Virus record (IMG/VR): IMGVR_UViG_3300030098_002339
Location: 24,285-88,284 of that record
Source: a virus
Length of the DNA: 64,000 bases
Direction: 5' to 3' (one strand)
Position numbers and translations under genes: made by a program. This document shows, piece by piece, positions 49,464 to 57,128 of this stretch. Positions within the stretch are counted from its first letter, which is position 1. Each line of letters opens with the position of its first letter. Under the pieces are notes generated by a model. The model ran no database searches. It saw only the letters and a program-made list of their open reading frames with translations, and was not told the origin of the DNA.

Positions 49464-49806
49464 ACAACCTTGCTTACTTTGTTTAACTCCTAAGTGTCAG
49501 GCACATCACTTAACATTTGCTATGCCACGTGGAATGAGTCAGAAAACTGGAGATCAATGGGCAGTTCCTTTATGTCCTGCACATCATTCTCAGCTGCATT
49601 TATGTGGCAAAAATGAGAAGGATTTTTGGAAAACACTAGATATAGATGCTGAAGATATAGCTTGTATACTATATCAATGGTGGTTAGATCAGAAAGTTTC
49701 TAAAGAATTTTTTACTGATGAGTCAATACTTTGGGTCAAGATCTATAATAATCTTGTACCTAAGATAAAGAAAAATATTGACTTTCTCATGCAACCCAAA
49801 CTATAG
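49381..49806 (+). CDS. HNH-type / DUF968-like endonuclease (unit B)
   Basis: 141 residues, same length as 6075. Ligands CLLC, AHH and PLCPAHHSQLH are intact. The stretch around residues 75-115 is the most diverged part. Confidence 0.75.
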   Translation: MGTKKLDIPSGDKVQRLRDKQYLKFVSRQPCLLCLTPKCQAHHLTFAMPRGMSQKTGDQWAVPLCPAHHSQLHLCGKNEKDFWKTLDIDAEDIACILYQWWLDQKVSKEFFTDESILWVKIYNNLVPKIKKNIDFLMQPKL

Positions 49807-49816
49807 ATTGGAATAT

Positions 49817-49828
49817 CCTCGCCAGAGG
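49817..49828 (+). promoter_or_regulatory. SD-sequestering hairpin (unit B)
   Basis: CCTC-GCCA-GAGG, identical to 6511-6522, before the 49839 gene. Here the ATG just after GAGGT (49830) is in frame with the gene, giving three extra residues; in unit A it is out of frame. Confidence 0.55.
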
Positions 49829-49838
49829 TATGTTTATT

Positions 49839-50123
49839 ATGGCTAAAATATATAAATTTCCTAAAGGTAAAAAGTTATATTCTCAAAGGTTTATACAGAA
49901 TATAAACCCTAATGCTATAGGTGATTTTATCCAAAAACAAAATCCACACCTTTCTTTAAGAGCTGCAGATGCTATGGCTCTAGCTATTATTTATAGTACA
50001 CATTTAAAATTAGTTTTTGAAGAAGAAGGATCTCAGATTCCTATTGATGTCATGGAAGATTTTGAGGAGAACGATCATAAAAGTTTTTTGTGGAATAAAC
50101 ATGGTCCAAAGACGTTACATTAA
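49839..50123 (+). CDS. Conserved hypothetical protein, 94 aa (unit B)
   Basis: Start placed at MAKIYKF to match unit A; the ATG at 49830 is an alternative. RAADAMALAIIYST and FEEEG blocks are kept. Homologue of 6535. Confidence 0.7.
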   Translation: MAKIYKFPKGKKLYSQRFIQNINPNAIGDFIQKQNPHLSLRAADAMALAIIYSTHLKLVFEEEGSQIPIDVMEDFEENDHKSFLWNKHGPKTLH

Positions 50124-50379
50124 AAAGAAAAAGCCTAATAAAGATTTTCCTTATAAACCTATTCCTAAGCATTTGCTTTGGCAAGATGCTCAATCACAAA
50201 CAGGTTGGTTAACTAAAGAACAAATGGATAAACTTAGACCTGCACAGTCTAAAACTAAAGGATGGATTTATGAAGAAACTCAAGATTATATTAAGACGTT
50301 TGGAACTTACTCTATAGATTCAGAAGATGAATCAATTGAATTTGGGGAAGTAATTTGTATTCCTAAGAATTGGATTTAA
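50101..50379 (+). CDS. Conserved phage protein, 92 aa (unit B)
   Basis: Start placed at MVQRRYIKKKK, matching 6794. WQDAQSQTGW, SKTKGWIYEET and FGEVICIPKNWI are kept. 23-base overlap with the gene before. Confidence 0.7.
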   Translation: MVQRRYIKKKKPNKDFPYKPIPKHLLWQDAQSQTGWLTKEQMDKLRPAQSKTKGWIYEETQDYIKTFGTYSIDSEDESIEFGEVICIPKNWI

Positions 50380-50674
50380 TTAATGGCTTTGTTCTCAAAA
50401 CTGTTTTCCTCCCGTGTTAATTCACAACACTATGTTAATTCATAGTGTACCTGGAATAAATTTACTCGAACTTCTCAGGTTGCTAAATACTTAGCTCCAC
50501 AGTCATTATTTCGATACCATTAACGAACCAGGCAGTCTCCCACCTGGTTAGCCGAAGTGATGGCTTTTTTAAATAGGTCGTCACCCTAAAACTGGACATT
50601 TTAAGTACCTCCAATTCTTTTACGACAGATCGGTACACCATTCACTTCTATCTGATCTAGAATCAGAATTCTGT
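50380..50674. terminator. Convergent intergenic region with hairpins (unit B)
   Basis: No gene in 295 bases. It has ACACTATG-N6-CATAGTGT near 50430-50451 and AACCAGG-N10-CCTGGTT at 50525-50548, followed by GCC...GGC and a T6 run, a credible rightward intrinsic terminator. Unit A has a single long inverted repeat here instead (7071-7151). Confidence 0.6.
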
Positions 50675-50932
50675 TCACTCATCGTGAATTGGTTCAAGTG
50701 GATTAGTGTAAACTTCTTCTACAGTAGCTCCACCTAGTTCTATAATTCTTTTTTTTGTCGCAATAATTTCAGCTTTAACATGATCTTTACTATGTTCTAA
50801 AGCAGTAACTAATTTTGGAAAATTAGTAGGATATATTCCATAAATAGTTAAATCGTTAATTGCTGTCGCTACTCTTTGAAGACCTCTTTGTCTTTTTTCT
50901 AACCTGAGTATCTCGCTGTCTGGAGTTATCAT
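50675..50932 (-). CDS. Conserved hypothetical protein, 85 aa (unit B)
   Basis: Homologue of 7147 with the first 75 residues nearly unchanged and a shorter tail. Its start overlaps the 50856 gene by 77 bases in another frame. Confidence 0.75.
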   Translation of the reverse strand: MITPDSEILRLEKRQRGLQRVATAINDLTIYGIYPTNFPKLVTALEHSKDHVKAEIIATKKRIIELGGATVEEVYTNPLEPIHDE

Positions 50933-51074
50933 TTAGTTTCCTTTCTCTCTGATTTTCTGCTTCCATACGTTCACATTCAGATTCATTTTCCATTTCTTTT
51001 ACTTTACGTTTTAACTTATCTATTTCTAACTGCTTACCAGCTAGTAATGCTTTCCATTGTCCATCATTTACCAT
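50856..51074 (-). CDS. Small basic coiled-coil protein, 72 aa (unit B)
   Basis: Homologue of 7376. KQLEIDKLKRKVKEME, then an inserted Glu/Arg-rich stretch and the tail SSKSSDSN. It ends inside the next gene, as in unit A. Confidence 0.7.
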   Translation of the reverse strand: MVNDGQWKALLAGKQLEIDKLKRKVKEMENESECERMEAENQRERKLNDNSRQRDTQVRKKTKRSSKSSDSN

Positions 51075-51279
51075 TTGTCCTCACATTTTCTATTTGTTCA
51101 CGTAAATATTCTATTCGATGTTTATACTCTTTAATCCAGTTTTGAATAATAAGATTATGTTCATCAAATAAAAATCCACAAGCTATAGCATTATCTAGCA
51201 CAGATACACTTTCGATGCAATCATCGAGTTCATTCTGTGCTTGCTCTATTTCTTTAGCTCTATTAACAGTTATTTTCAT
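51064..51279 (-). CDS. Conserved helical protein, 71 aa (unit B)
   Basis: Homologue of 7521. ESVSVLDNAIACGFL, then IIQNWIKEYK. Overlaps the coiled-coil gene upstream by 4 bases; the 36-residue membrane peptide of unit A is missing here. Confidence 0.7.
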   Translation of the reverse strand: MKITVNRAKEIEQAQNELDDCIESVSVLDNAIACGFLFDEHNLIIQNWIKEYKHRIEYLREQIENVRTNGK

Positions 51280-51575
51280 ATTACACCTGCTTTTCTAAGT
51301 TTATTAATATTATCATCAACTTGTTTAGCTAAATTTTGATTATCCTTAATAAGCTCGTTATTTAATTGTCGAAGATCACCATTAATTTTCTTATGTTCTT
51401 CATTAATATTTAATAAATCAGTTATACGTCTATCTTTTTCTAAAGTATCTATTTGAGCTTGTTCTCTAACTAAAGCAAGCTCTTTCTCATAATGATCTAT
51501 TTTTTTCATCATGAGTTCATCAGTTTCTTTTTTAACTTTCTCTATTTCAATAATATGTTTCCAATATTCACTCAT
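51276..51575 (-). CDS. Coiled-coil protein, 99 aa (unit B)
   Basis: Homologue of 7852 (EKDRRITDLLNIN) with a longer N-terminus beginning MSEYWKHIIEIEKVKK. ATGA overlap with the DUF3846-like gene. Confidence 0.7.
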   Translation of the reverse strand: MSEYWKHIIEIEKVKKETDELMMKKIDHYEKELALVREQAQIDTLEKDRRITDLLNINEEHKKINGDLRQLNNELIKDNQNLAKQVDDNINKLRKAGVI

Positions 51576-51910
51576 GCTGCATCATCCTGCACTTTCTGTA
51601 TTACACATACATGACCTGCAATGAAATCTCCAGGAATAATTTGATGTTTTGTTTTCTTTGCCCATTTATGCCATGCATCTGTAATATTTTTATTAATAAT
51701 AAATGGATGTTTTAATTTAGATTCTTCATCCATCCATAGATCAGTATATCCATCTTTACGATTAGAATACTTTGGTAAATATCCTGTAGTTCTTTCAATC
51801 ATTCTACAGTCTATTTCCTTATACATATCTTCGAATGTAGGTTTCATTTTATAAGGATCTGATTTAATAGATCCATCTGTTCTAAATGTATGTAATTTAT
51901 AACTACTCAT
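51572..51910 (-). CDS. DUF3846-like protein (unit B)
   Basis: 112 residues starting MSSYKLHTF after AGGAGG. TGYLPKYSNRKDGY, DEESKLKHPF and PGDFIAGHVCVIQK match 8124. Confidence 0.65.
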   Translation of the reverse strand: MSSYKLHTFRTDGSIKSDPYKMKPTFEDMYKEIDCRMIERTTGYLPKYSNRKDGYTDLWMDEESKLKHPFIINKNITDAWHKWAKKTKHQIIPGDFIAGHVCVIQKVQDDAA

Positions 51911-52074
51911 TTTTCCTCCTTTTTTAATAATAAGCTATACCTTCCTGTATCAGTATTAAATGCAAGATCTGCTTCAGATCCATCTAACAATGAACCTGCA
52001 TCAGTTACATCATAATCTAATTCTTTTTCCAGAAAGTTTTGTATAGCCACTCGTATTTCATATATATCAGTCAT
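51907..52074 (-). CDS. Small acidic protein, 55 aa
   Basis: ATGA overlap with the next gene. MTDIYEIRVAIQNFLEKELDYD, then Asp/Gly-rich (TDAGSLLDGSEADLAFNTDTG). Its slot in unit A holds unrelated small genes. Confidence 0.55.
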   Translation of the reverse strand: MTDIYEIRVAIQNFLEKELDYDVTDAGSLLDGSEADLAFNTDTGRYSLLLKKEEK

Positions 52075-52216
52075 TTTTTTTTCTTTTCTTCTTATTTTCT
52101 ACGATTTGTCTTTTAACTCTTTTTTTTAATTGTTTGTTCATTTTGATAGTCTTATCTTTTTTAACATCAATATAATAAACAGGCATAAAGTCTAATAGAT
52201 CTTTCATTTTTTTCAT
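52067..52216 (-). CDS. Small Lys-rich protein, 49 aa
   Basis: MKKMKDLLDFMPVYYIDV and a very Lys/Arg-rich second half. It overlaps the next gene by 8 bases. An ATG at 52207 would give 46 residues. Not found in unit A. Confidence 0.5.
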   Translation of the reverse strand: MKKMKDLLDFMPVYYIDVKKDKTIKMNKQLKKRVKRQIVENKKKRKKND

Positions 52217-52217
52217 C

Positions 52218-52595
52218 TTACCAACTACAATTATAGGTTACTTCTCTACCAGCTTTTAATGCTTTTCTTGCAGCTCTTAAAAACTGTTTATCAAGTTCTT
52301 TATACTCTTTCACAGACTCTTCTTGGTATTGTTGTCCCCAAAAGAATCCATCAGATGCAAAGTAATCATAGTAACCATTCTTAATAGCTGTTTCTAATCT
52401 ATCTAAGATTTCATTAGTAATGTTTACTGGTCCTCCATTAAATCCTAAATGAGAAAGACCTCCTTCGTTTTCACTAGCTTTCTCTTCTCTAGGATTTTGT
52501 TTGTTATACTCTTCTGCCATAAACACTTGTAATCTTGCGTGTTTACGCCAATAGAACTCCTTATTGAGTCCATCTGCATATTGATCAAGTCCCAT
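52218..52595 (-). CDS. Conserved phage protein MGLDQYA-type, 125 aa
   Basis: MGLDQYADGLNKEFYWRKH, with N-terminal residues typical of a widespread phage family, and ending REVTYNCSW. No enzymatic motif is visible. AGGTGAT lies before the start; a frame from 52604 adds three residues. No unit A homologue, so it was gained or lost. Confidence 0.65.
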   Translation of the reverse strand: MGLDQYADGLNKEFYWRKHARLQVFMAEEYNKQNPREEKASENEGGLSHLGFNGGPVNITNEILDRLETAIKNGYYDYFASDGFFWGQQYQEESVKEYKELDKQFLRAARKALKAGREVTYNCSW

Positions 52596-52833
52596 ATTTA
52601 TCACCTATTTCTTTCATCTTTTTACCCATATCTGTAGTCAAAATTAATTCTTCATATCTTTTAATTTCAGCCTTCAGATGTTCAGTTATTTTTAATCCTA
52701 AATCTTTAGGTGTTATTTTAGGATCAACATTTGCTATAAAATTTACTGTATCTTGTATAGCATATAAACCTCCAGTCCATCTAGCATGATTCTGTTGATC
52801 GACTGTATCATTTAACATTTGTTTTATATCCAT
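52585..52833 (-). CDS. Helical protein, 82 aa
   Basis: Start placed at MDIKQML after AAAGGA. Helical throughout, ending MKKMKEIGDKYGT-like. It takes the slot of the unit A coiled-coil gene at 9217, but similarity is weak. Function unknown. Confidence 0.6.
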   Translation of the reverse strand: MDIKQMLNDTVDQQNHARWTGGLYAIQDTVNFIANVDPKITPKDLGLKITEHLKAEIKRYEELILTTDMGKKMKEIGDKYGT

Positions 52834-52957
52834 TTTTTTCCTTTCTACCAAAAATTTTCCAATATTTACGTAGAATAATTTCTGGTATTTGTTTCTTTTT
52901 ATATTTTGATGTATCTATTTGTGATACCCAAATTGCAAAGGACATTATTTTTTTCAT
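52808..52957 (-). CDS. Small basic protein, 49 aa
   Basis: GAAAGGA precedes the ATG. MKKIMSFAIWVSQIDTSKYKKK, ends basic and overlaps the next gene by 26 bases. It is short and unsupported by comparison. Confidence 0.45.
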   Translation of the reverse strand: MKKIMSFAIWVSQIDTSKYKKKQIPEIILRKYWKIFGRKEKNGYKTNVK

Positions 52958-52972
52958 ATTAATTCCTTTCTA

Positions 52973-53008
52973 GGGCATTAAGCCCTACACACAGTTAGGG
53001 CTTATGCC
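52973..53008 (-). promoter_or_regulatory. GCCCT/AGGGC stem-loops after stop (unit B)
   Basis: GGGCATTAAGCCCT pairs with AGGGCTTATGCC across N10, giving a stem of about 12 bp with one bulge. Same place and design as 9448-9486 in unit A. Confidence 0.6.
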
Positions 53009-53017
53009 AATTAGTAT

Positions 53018-53308
53018 TTAAGCTGATTTTCGTTCAACTTTACTCGTTTCACTTATCTGTTCAAGTTTAGCTGCAACATCTTTTGCTTTCGCTGCATCTA
53101 TTAACTTATGACCTCTAATTACTATCGTAGCAGCAGCAGTTTGTTGTCCGATTATATTTCCTTGTCGTACACCTAACTCCTGTATTACTTGATCAGCAAT
53201 CTTAATCTGCATTGCAATATTCTTATACATTTTATAATACTTGCTATGCACTCTGTTATATAGTTCTTGACTAGATTCTGTTTTCTTTTGACTCGATTGG
53301 TTCAACAT
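53018..53308 (-). CDS. Conserved helical protein, 96 aa (unit B)
   Basis: Start placed at MLNQSSQ after AAGGAG. Ala/Gln/Ile-rich helices with KDVAAKLEQISETSK near the end, matching 9490. The first 50 residues differ from unit A. Confidence 0.65.
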   Translation of the reverse strand: MLNQSSQKKTESSQELYNRVHSKYYKMYKNIAMQIKIADQVIQELGVRQGNIIGQQTAAATIVIRGHKLIDAAKAKDVAAKLEQISETSKVERKSA

Positions 53309-53471
53309 CAATAACGTCTCCTTTCTTGTCACGTTTTTTCTTAATTTCATAAGGCATTTCTAGTCTGTCAGGCATATTCTTTTCAACTGCATTGACTATA
53401 CCTACGACTATCCTTACTGGTAATGTTAATCCTCGAATTAACATATCACCGTATTTTTCTACTCGCTTCAT
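53271..53471 (-). CDS. Conserved protein, 66 aa (unit B)
   Basis: MKRVEKYGDMLIRGLTLPVRIVV and NMPDRLEMPYEIKKK, homologue of 9719. The amphipathic helix is kept while the C-terminal end differs. Confidence 0.7.
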   Translation of the reverse strand: MKRVEKYGDMLIRGLTLPVRIVVGIVNAVEKNMPDRLEMPYEIKKKRDKKGDVIDVEPIESKENRI

Positions 53472-53655
53472 CGTATTCTCCTTTCTTTTTTCTTAATCGA
53501 TTATACTTTTCTTTGGCTGCGTAGAACTCTTTATCAAATTCCTTTGTTCCAGGAATTGGATCAACATCAGCGGTGAGCCAATTCCATGCTTTTCTTACTG
53601 TTACAGCAGCAACGCTATAAGCAATAAATCGAACAAAATTAATAACTCCATTCAT
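53446..53655 (-). CDS. Membrane-anchored conserved protein, 69 aa (unit B)
   Basis: FVRFIAYSVAAVTV, then WNWLTADVDPIPG, homologue of 9900 with a similar basic tail. One base before the HTH gene's stop. Confidence 0.7.
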   Translation of the reverse strand: MNGVINFVRFIAYSVAAVTVRKAWNWLTADVDPIPGTKEFDKEFYAAKEKYNRLRKKKGEYDEASRKIR

Positions 53656-54009
53656 TTACTCCCTTTCTTCTCTATGATCTTCTAACTTAGAATCATACTT
53701 AGTTAGGTCTTCAAAGAATGTATTTATATCAGTATCTGTTAATTCACAGAACTTCCATAAATTTCTTAATCCGATAGCGTTCATTCCACATTCGTATTTT
53801 TGAACTTGTTGAAATGTTACGTCTAACATAATTGATACTTTGGTCTGAGTTAGATTCTTTTCTAATCTTATCTTTCTTAACTTCATACCAATTACTCGTG
53901 CAAATACACTAGGTACTATGTCATTATTATTTCTTATTGTTTCATCTATTTCTATTTGACATAACTCTGGTGTTTTGAACTTTCTTATTTGTCCTGTTCT
54001 TGCGCTCAT
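53656..54009 (-). CDS. XRE-family HTH regulator (unit B)
   Basis: Start placed at MSARTGQ after AAGGAG. The HTH lies at residues ~46-73: RLEKNLTQTKVSIMLDVTFQQVQKYE. Outside the HTH it is unrelated to 10108, so the operator specificity probably differs and may give immunity differences between the units. Confidence 0.8.
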   Translation of the reverse strand: MSARTGQIRKFKTPELCQIEIDETIRNNNDIVPSVFARVIGMKLRKIRLEKNLTQTKVSIMLDVTFQQVQKYECGMNAIGLRNLWKFCELTDTDINTFFEDLTKYDSKLEDHREERE

Positions 54010-54313
54010 ATGTATCTTTCTCCTTTCCATATAGTTGTTTGTAGACAAGCAACTCTCGTTTGCCAGAGGTGCTTGGCTTTGTTATTACTCTAATCGATGG
54101 TTTCCCATCTCTATATACTTTAACTAATTGAATCCATCCTTCACTTGGATATAGTATTTCGAGCATTATTGGTTTAATCCAATATCTCTTCCACCACTTG
54201 ATATGTTCACTCTGAATAGATCCTGTAAATGGTTGATGATACATCACCCTACTTACTATACTCAGATCTATTCTTCTCTCTTTGAACTTTCCTTTTAGTA
54301 TTACTTTGAACAT
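53942..54313 (-). CDS. Conserved basic protein, 123 aa (unit B)
   Basis: Homologue of 10430 with VMYHQPFTGSIQ, WWKRYW, EGWIQLVKVYRDGKPSIRV and KRELLVYKQLYGKE. It overlaps the HTH gene by 68 bases. Confidence 0.75.
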   Translation of the reverse strand: MFKVILKGKFKERRIDLSIVSRVMYHQPFTGSIQSEHIKWWKRYWIKPIMLEILYPSEGWIQLVKVYRDGKPSIRVITKPSTSGKRELLVYKQLYGKEKDTYERKNRTNKKVQNTRVMSNRNR

Positions 54314-54398
54314 TCTTTTTCCTTATCCAATATTCAGCATCCATCCTTTTAGTTGGATGATTCATTATTTCTGATAATTTAACTATTGTATATTTCAT
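54249..54398 (-). CDS. Small basic protein, 49 aa
   Basis: ATGA overlap with the 54395 gene and a 65-base overlap with 53942. MKYTIVKLSEIMNHPTKRMD, then Lys/Arg-rich. Only seen in unit B. Confidence 0.4.
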   Translation of the reverse strand: MKYTIVKLSEIMNHPTKRMDAEYWIRKKNVQSNTKRKVQREKNRSEYSK

Positions 54399-54520
54399 CT
54401 TTCCATCCAAGGTTTAATTGCAAATAGTATCAATACTAAGAGCACTATCATATATAGTTCCTTACTCTGTATTGTATTCCAAAATGAATCTATTGCAAGT
54501 TGTATTATTGTAGGCTCCAT
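54395..54520 (-). CDS. Small membrane protein, 41 aa
   Basis: MEPTIIQLAIDSFWNTIQSKE, then a hydrophobic segment (YMIVLLVLILFAI) and KPWMER. Preceded by GAAAGGATAG. No unit A counterpart. Confidence 0.5.
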   Translation of the reverse strand: MEPTIIQLAIDSFWNTIQSKELYMIVLLVLILFAIKPWMER

Positions 54521-54949
54521 ACTCTCTATCCTTTCAGTTTAAAATTTTTTATAGTCTACCATAGTTGCGTAGTGCCCTTGCGGAGTGACACGTACCCAAG
54601 TACTAACTACCACGTTAGACTAGGCATATAGTAGACTATACGATATATTATATATATCTCACACGTGCTTGGATTTTTTCTAGCCTGTGTTTCCACAGGA
54701 TGTATTACACTTGCAAATGTAATAACTGCCAAGCAACTACCAGGTGCATAAGCACATTAGGTTAACTCTAGATTTTACATCTAGAATTACAAGTAGTACA
54801 CTACTCATCTGGCTCTCAGGATTTATCCCAAACACCAGACTCTCGCTACCTTATCGCGTTAACCAAACGATTCTTCAGTCAACGTGAGAGATATATATTT
54901 TTTTCAGGGCTATGCCCTGCACTAAGCAAGGGCATAACCCATATTATAT
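54521..54949 (-). other. Stem-loop array without genes (unit B)
   Basis: About 430 bases without a frame but full of inverted repeats: ATAGTCTAC...GTAGACTAT (54551-54641 region), CCTGTG-TTTC-CACAGG, TATTACA-N8-TGTAATA, TCTAGA-rich and CTCTCGC...GAGAG pairs, ending with the stem at 54907-54940. Unit A has 250 bases here (10820-11070) with other stems. A structured leader or small RNA is plausible. Confidence 0.5.
54907..54940 (-). promoter_or_regulatory. GCCCT/AGGGC stem-loop after stop
   Basis: GGGCTATGCCCT pairs with AGGGCATAACCC. Third member of the family at 9448 and 52973. It follows the 54950 gene's stop by 10 bases. Confidence 0.6.
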
Positions 54950-55123
54950 TTATTTCTTATCAACTAATGCTTTAATCATATCTTTTAATTCAGCTAGTTC
55001 TTTTCTAACTTGAACAAATGATTGATGTGTAGCATATGGCTGATGTTTCTTATTATCCCAGTTCTTGTTTAACCAAGCAACTTTTTCATTGGGAGTCTTA
55101 CCATTCATAGGTTGTACAGACAT
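54950..55123 (-). CDS. Small helical protein, 57 aa (unit B)
   Basis: AAGGAGA precedes MSVQPMNGKTPNEK; the C-terminal helix KELAELKDMIKALVDKK resembles the end of 11071. Probably a distant homologue. Confidence 0.6.
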   Translation of the reverse strand: MSVQPMNGKTPNEKVAWLNKNWDNKKHQPYATHQSFVQVRKELAELKDMIKALVDKK

Positions 55124-55145
55124 ATTATCTCCTTTCTGATAATAA

Positions 55146-55173
55146 ATATCACTATCGCTAGAGCCAGTGATAT
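55146..55173 (-). promoter_or_regulatory. Stem-loop after first leftward gene (unit B)
   Basis: ATATCACT-N12-AGTGATAT, directly after the stop of 55174. Counterpart of 11263-11298 with different bases. Confidence 0.6.
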
Positions 55174-55305
55174 TTAAACTATTTCTTTATTTTCGTCCTT
55201 TAAACTCTTAAAGAACTTATAACTAAACACACCACTTGCTACCATCACTGCTAATTGTATAGAGAGATAGATAGCTAATAGAGTCATTACTATTGTAGTT
55301 AACAT
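55174..55305 (-). CDS. Small membrane protein, 43 aa; first leftward gene (unit B)
   Basis: MLTTIVMTLLAIYLSIQLAVMV followed by a basic and acidic tail. GAAAGGAT precedes the ATG as in unit A (11469). The second membrane gene of unit A (11302) is missing. Confidence 0.6.
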   Translation of the reverse strand: MLTTIVMTLLAIYLSIQLAVMVASGVFSYKFFKSLKDENKEIV

Positions 55306-55686
55306 CTTATCCTTTCCGAGCTCGATTCTATGCTAGAATATAGCTCTTTCTGTGTGACTATTTGATAATCATCAATCAATATCATCAATGTTATCAAGGG
55401 TTAACGAGTGATTCGGTAATCAATATATCAATGGATTTAGCCCAATGTATACCGACTACCGAAGATAAACAAACAACAACAAAATTGTTGTCGATTTCGC
55501 TAGAAATATCGACAACTATTTTAAATAAAAACAAAGACGAATTGCGACAAAGTTGTCGCTAGCAATTCGACTGTCATTTTAATGACGGGTTTGAAATTCA
55601 CCCTGATCACATCGAGATTGATCTCGATTGATCAAATAGGGGGGTTTTGTACAGCAACAACACAACAACGAAAGAAGGAGGAAACT
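55306..55686. promoter_or_regulatory. Divergent structured control region (unit B)
   Basis: Counterpart of 11607-11972 with no gene. Stem-loops at 55318-55346, 55362-55397, 55481-55522, 55538-55569 (nested: GCGACAA-AG-TTGTCGC inside CGAATT...AATTCG) and 55605-55634 (ATCGAGAT-TG-ATCTCGAT), then GGGT...ACCC and ATAGGGGGGTTTT (G6 at 55639-55644). GATTCGGTAATCA is among the few primary-sequence matches to unit A. Confidence 0.7.
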
Positions 55687-55953
55687 ATGGCATTACCATT
55701 CGCAGCAGGTTCTGTAGGGATGAGATTCCTAAGAACACTCTACAAAGGTAAGAAGAAGATTGGCAAAGGAGCTTCAATGGCAGCGGGATACGCTGGCAAA
55801 AAAGGCTTCGTAAAGACTAGCCAAGCAATTACAGGTGCTTCAAAGAAAGTACATAGAGGAACTATGTCCGCTAAAAGTTTAGCGAAAAAATACCCAAAAT
55901 CGACTGCAGCCATCGGTGGTGCAGCGGCTTGGGATATGCTTGATCGTGACTAA
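55687..55953 (+). CDS. Basic Ala/Lys-rich protein, 88 aa (unit B)
   Basis: Start placed at MALPFAAGS after AAGGAGG; the longer frame from 55582 covers the control region. Ends GAAAWDMLDRD, homologue of 11973. Confidence 0.7.
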   Translation: MALPFAAGSVGMRFLRTLYKGKKKIGKGASMAAGYAGKKGFVKTSQAITGASKKVHRGTMSAKSLAKKYPKSTAAIGGAAAWDMLDRD

Positions 55954-56084
55954 TGGCTAAGAAACCCAAATGGGGTGTTAACACCTACGTCAAACGAACC
56001 AAGCCTCAAATAGGCAGACATAAGAAACGGATGAACAAGGACGAAAAACGATCCTATAAAAAATACAGAGGACAAGGCAAATAA
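55953..56084 (+). CDS. Basic microprotein, 43 aa (unit B)
   Basis: MAKKPKWGVNTYVKRTK, ends KYRGQGK. Homologue of 12227; the middle differs but stays basic. Confidence 0.65.
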   Translation: MAKKPKWGVNTYVKRTKPQIGRHKKRMNKDEKRSYKKYRGQGK

Positions 56085-56554
56085 TGGCAACAACACTAAC
56101 AGCAGCAACATTAACTGTGACATTAACAGAGGCAATTTCGTTAAACGGATATGACCAGGGATCAAAGAATACCCTAAGCATAGCCAGCATTAACGAAGTC
56201 CATAAGCGTATTCTAACAGTCCCAACTTCAGAAATAGAAGTTTTGGCTATGAGTACCGCTAATGCTTCTGGGACTTTCATAGAAGGCGATGTACGATATA
56301 TTCGGATCACTAATTTAGATGATACGAACCATGTAACTCTTACCTTCAAAAATGAAAACGATGATGAGTTCGCAGTTAAACTAGACAAAGGACAATCCTT
56401 TATCTACAATGGCGACCTATCAGGAGGAGTCGTAGATACGATGGATGGCATAGACGGAACAGGATTAACAGTTTCCTTGGGGGACCTGGTAAATATAACT
56501 GCACTTGCAGATACTGCCGCTTGCGATCTAGAAGTATTTGTGGCTTGCGTATAA
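56084..56554 (+). CDS. Putative virion protein, 156 aa (unit B)
   Basis: Same length as 12362, with most residues identical; differences are conservative. One-base overlap with the neighbours. Confidence 0.65.
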   Translation: MATTLTAATLTVTLTEAISLNGYDQGSKNTLSIASINEVHKRILTVPTSEIEVLAMSTANASGTFIEGDVRYIRITNLDDTNHVTLTFKNENDDEFAVKLDKGQSFIYNGDLSGGVVDTMDGIDGTGLTVSLGDLVNITALADTAACDLEVFVACV

Positions 56555-56712
56555 TGAAATATCCATTAGGATTACCTTATACAGTCATCAGTAGTCTTTC
56601 AGCTAAAACTTTAAAAAAGAGCTGGAAGAAACGGGATCAGTTTATTAAAAATTTAAAGAATCCTAAGTTCAGAGCAAAAGCTAAACTGAAGGATTATAAA
56701 ACAGTACTATAA
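56554..56712 (+). CDS. Basic small protein, 52 aa (unit B)
   Basis: Start placed at MKYPLGLPYTV. The C-terminal half resembles 12832, the N-terminus is changed. One-base overlaps on both sides. Confidence 0.6.
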   Translation: MKYPLGLPYTVISSLSAKTLKKSWKKRDQFIKNLKNPKFRAKAKLKDYKTVL

Positions 56713-56951
56713 TGGCTAAACGATCATTAGAAAAATTAGCAGATAAAATTATCCAATTAACTCCTGAAGAAGGACAACAATTGGGTTTAATTATAAGAGC
56801 TAAGATGTTGCCAGAAATGGCAAAGAAACAAGCTGGATTATTAGAACAAGCAGCGAATAATCCACAGATGGCACAAATGGGACAACCACGTGGTGGTCAA
56901 ATGCCTATGCCAACTTCAAGACAAGCTGCGATGCAAGGACTATTAAGATAA
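56712..56951 (+). CDS. Conserved small protein, 79 aa (unit B)
   Basis: Homologue of 12983 with LEKLADKIIQLTPEE, KKQAGLLEQAANNPQM and MPMPTS. Confidence 0.7.
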   Translation: MAKRSLEKLADKIIQLTPEEGQQLGLIIRAKMLPEMAKKQAGLLEQAANNPQMAQMGQPRGGQMPMPTSRQAAMQGLLR

Positions 56952-57031
56952 TGAAAAAGAAAAAAAATAAGAAGAAGAAAAATCAAAAGAAAAAGAAGAA
57001 CAAAAAAAAGAATAAGAAAAAAGGGAGATAG
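56951..57031 (+). CDS. Lys/Asn-only microprotein, 26 aa
   Basis: The peptide is nearly all Lys with a few Asn and Gln, ending KKGR. One-base overlap with the gene before. The adenine-rich codons may be a mere linker or the remains of a gene like 13222. Confidence 0.35.
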   Translation: MKKKKNKKKKNQKKKKNKKKNKKKGR

Positions 57032-57041
57032 AAAGGTAAAT

Positions 57042-57119
57042 ATGCCAAAAGGAAAAGGAACATACGGGTCTAAAAGAGGTAGACCTCGTAAAAAAAACAA
57101 AAAGAAAAAAAGAAAGTAA
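57042..57119 (+). CDS. AT-hook-like microprotein, 25 aa
   Basis: MPKGKGTYGSKRGRPRKK and a Lys-rich end. RGRP flanked by basic residues is the AT-hook core that binds the minor groove of AT-rich DNA. GAAAGG precedes the ATG. A phage genome this AT-rich would be a natural target. Confidence 0.5.
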   Translation: MPKGKGTYGSKRGRPRKKNKKKKRK

Positions 57120-57128
57120 AATACTAAT

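Noticed and set aside
55582-55686. Extended N-terminus of the 55687 gene
   Set aside because: The extra 35 residues run through the structured control region, and AAGGAGG directly precedes the ATG at 55687, which matches the unit A start.
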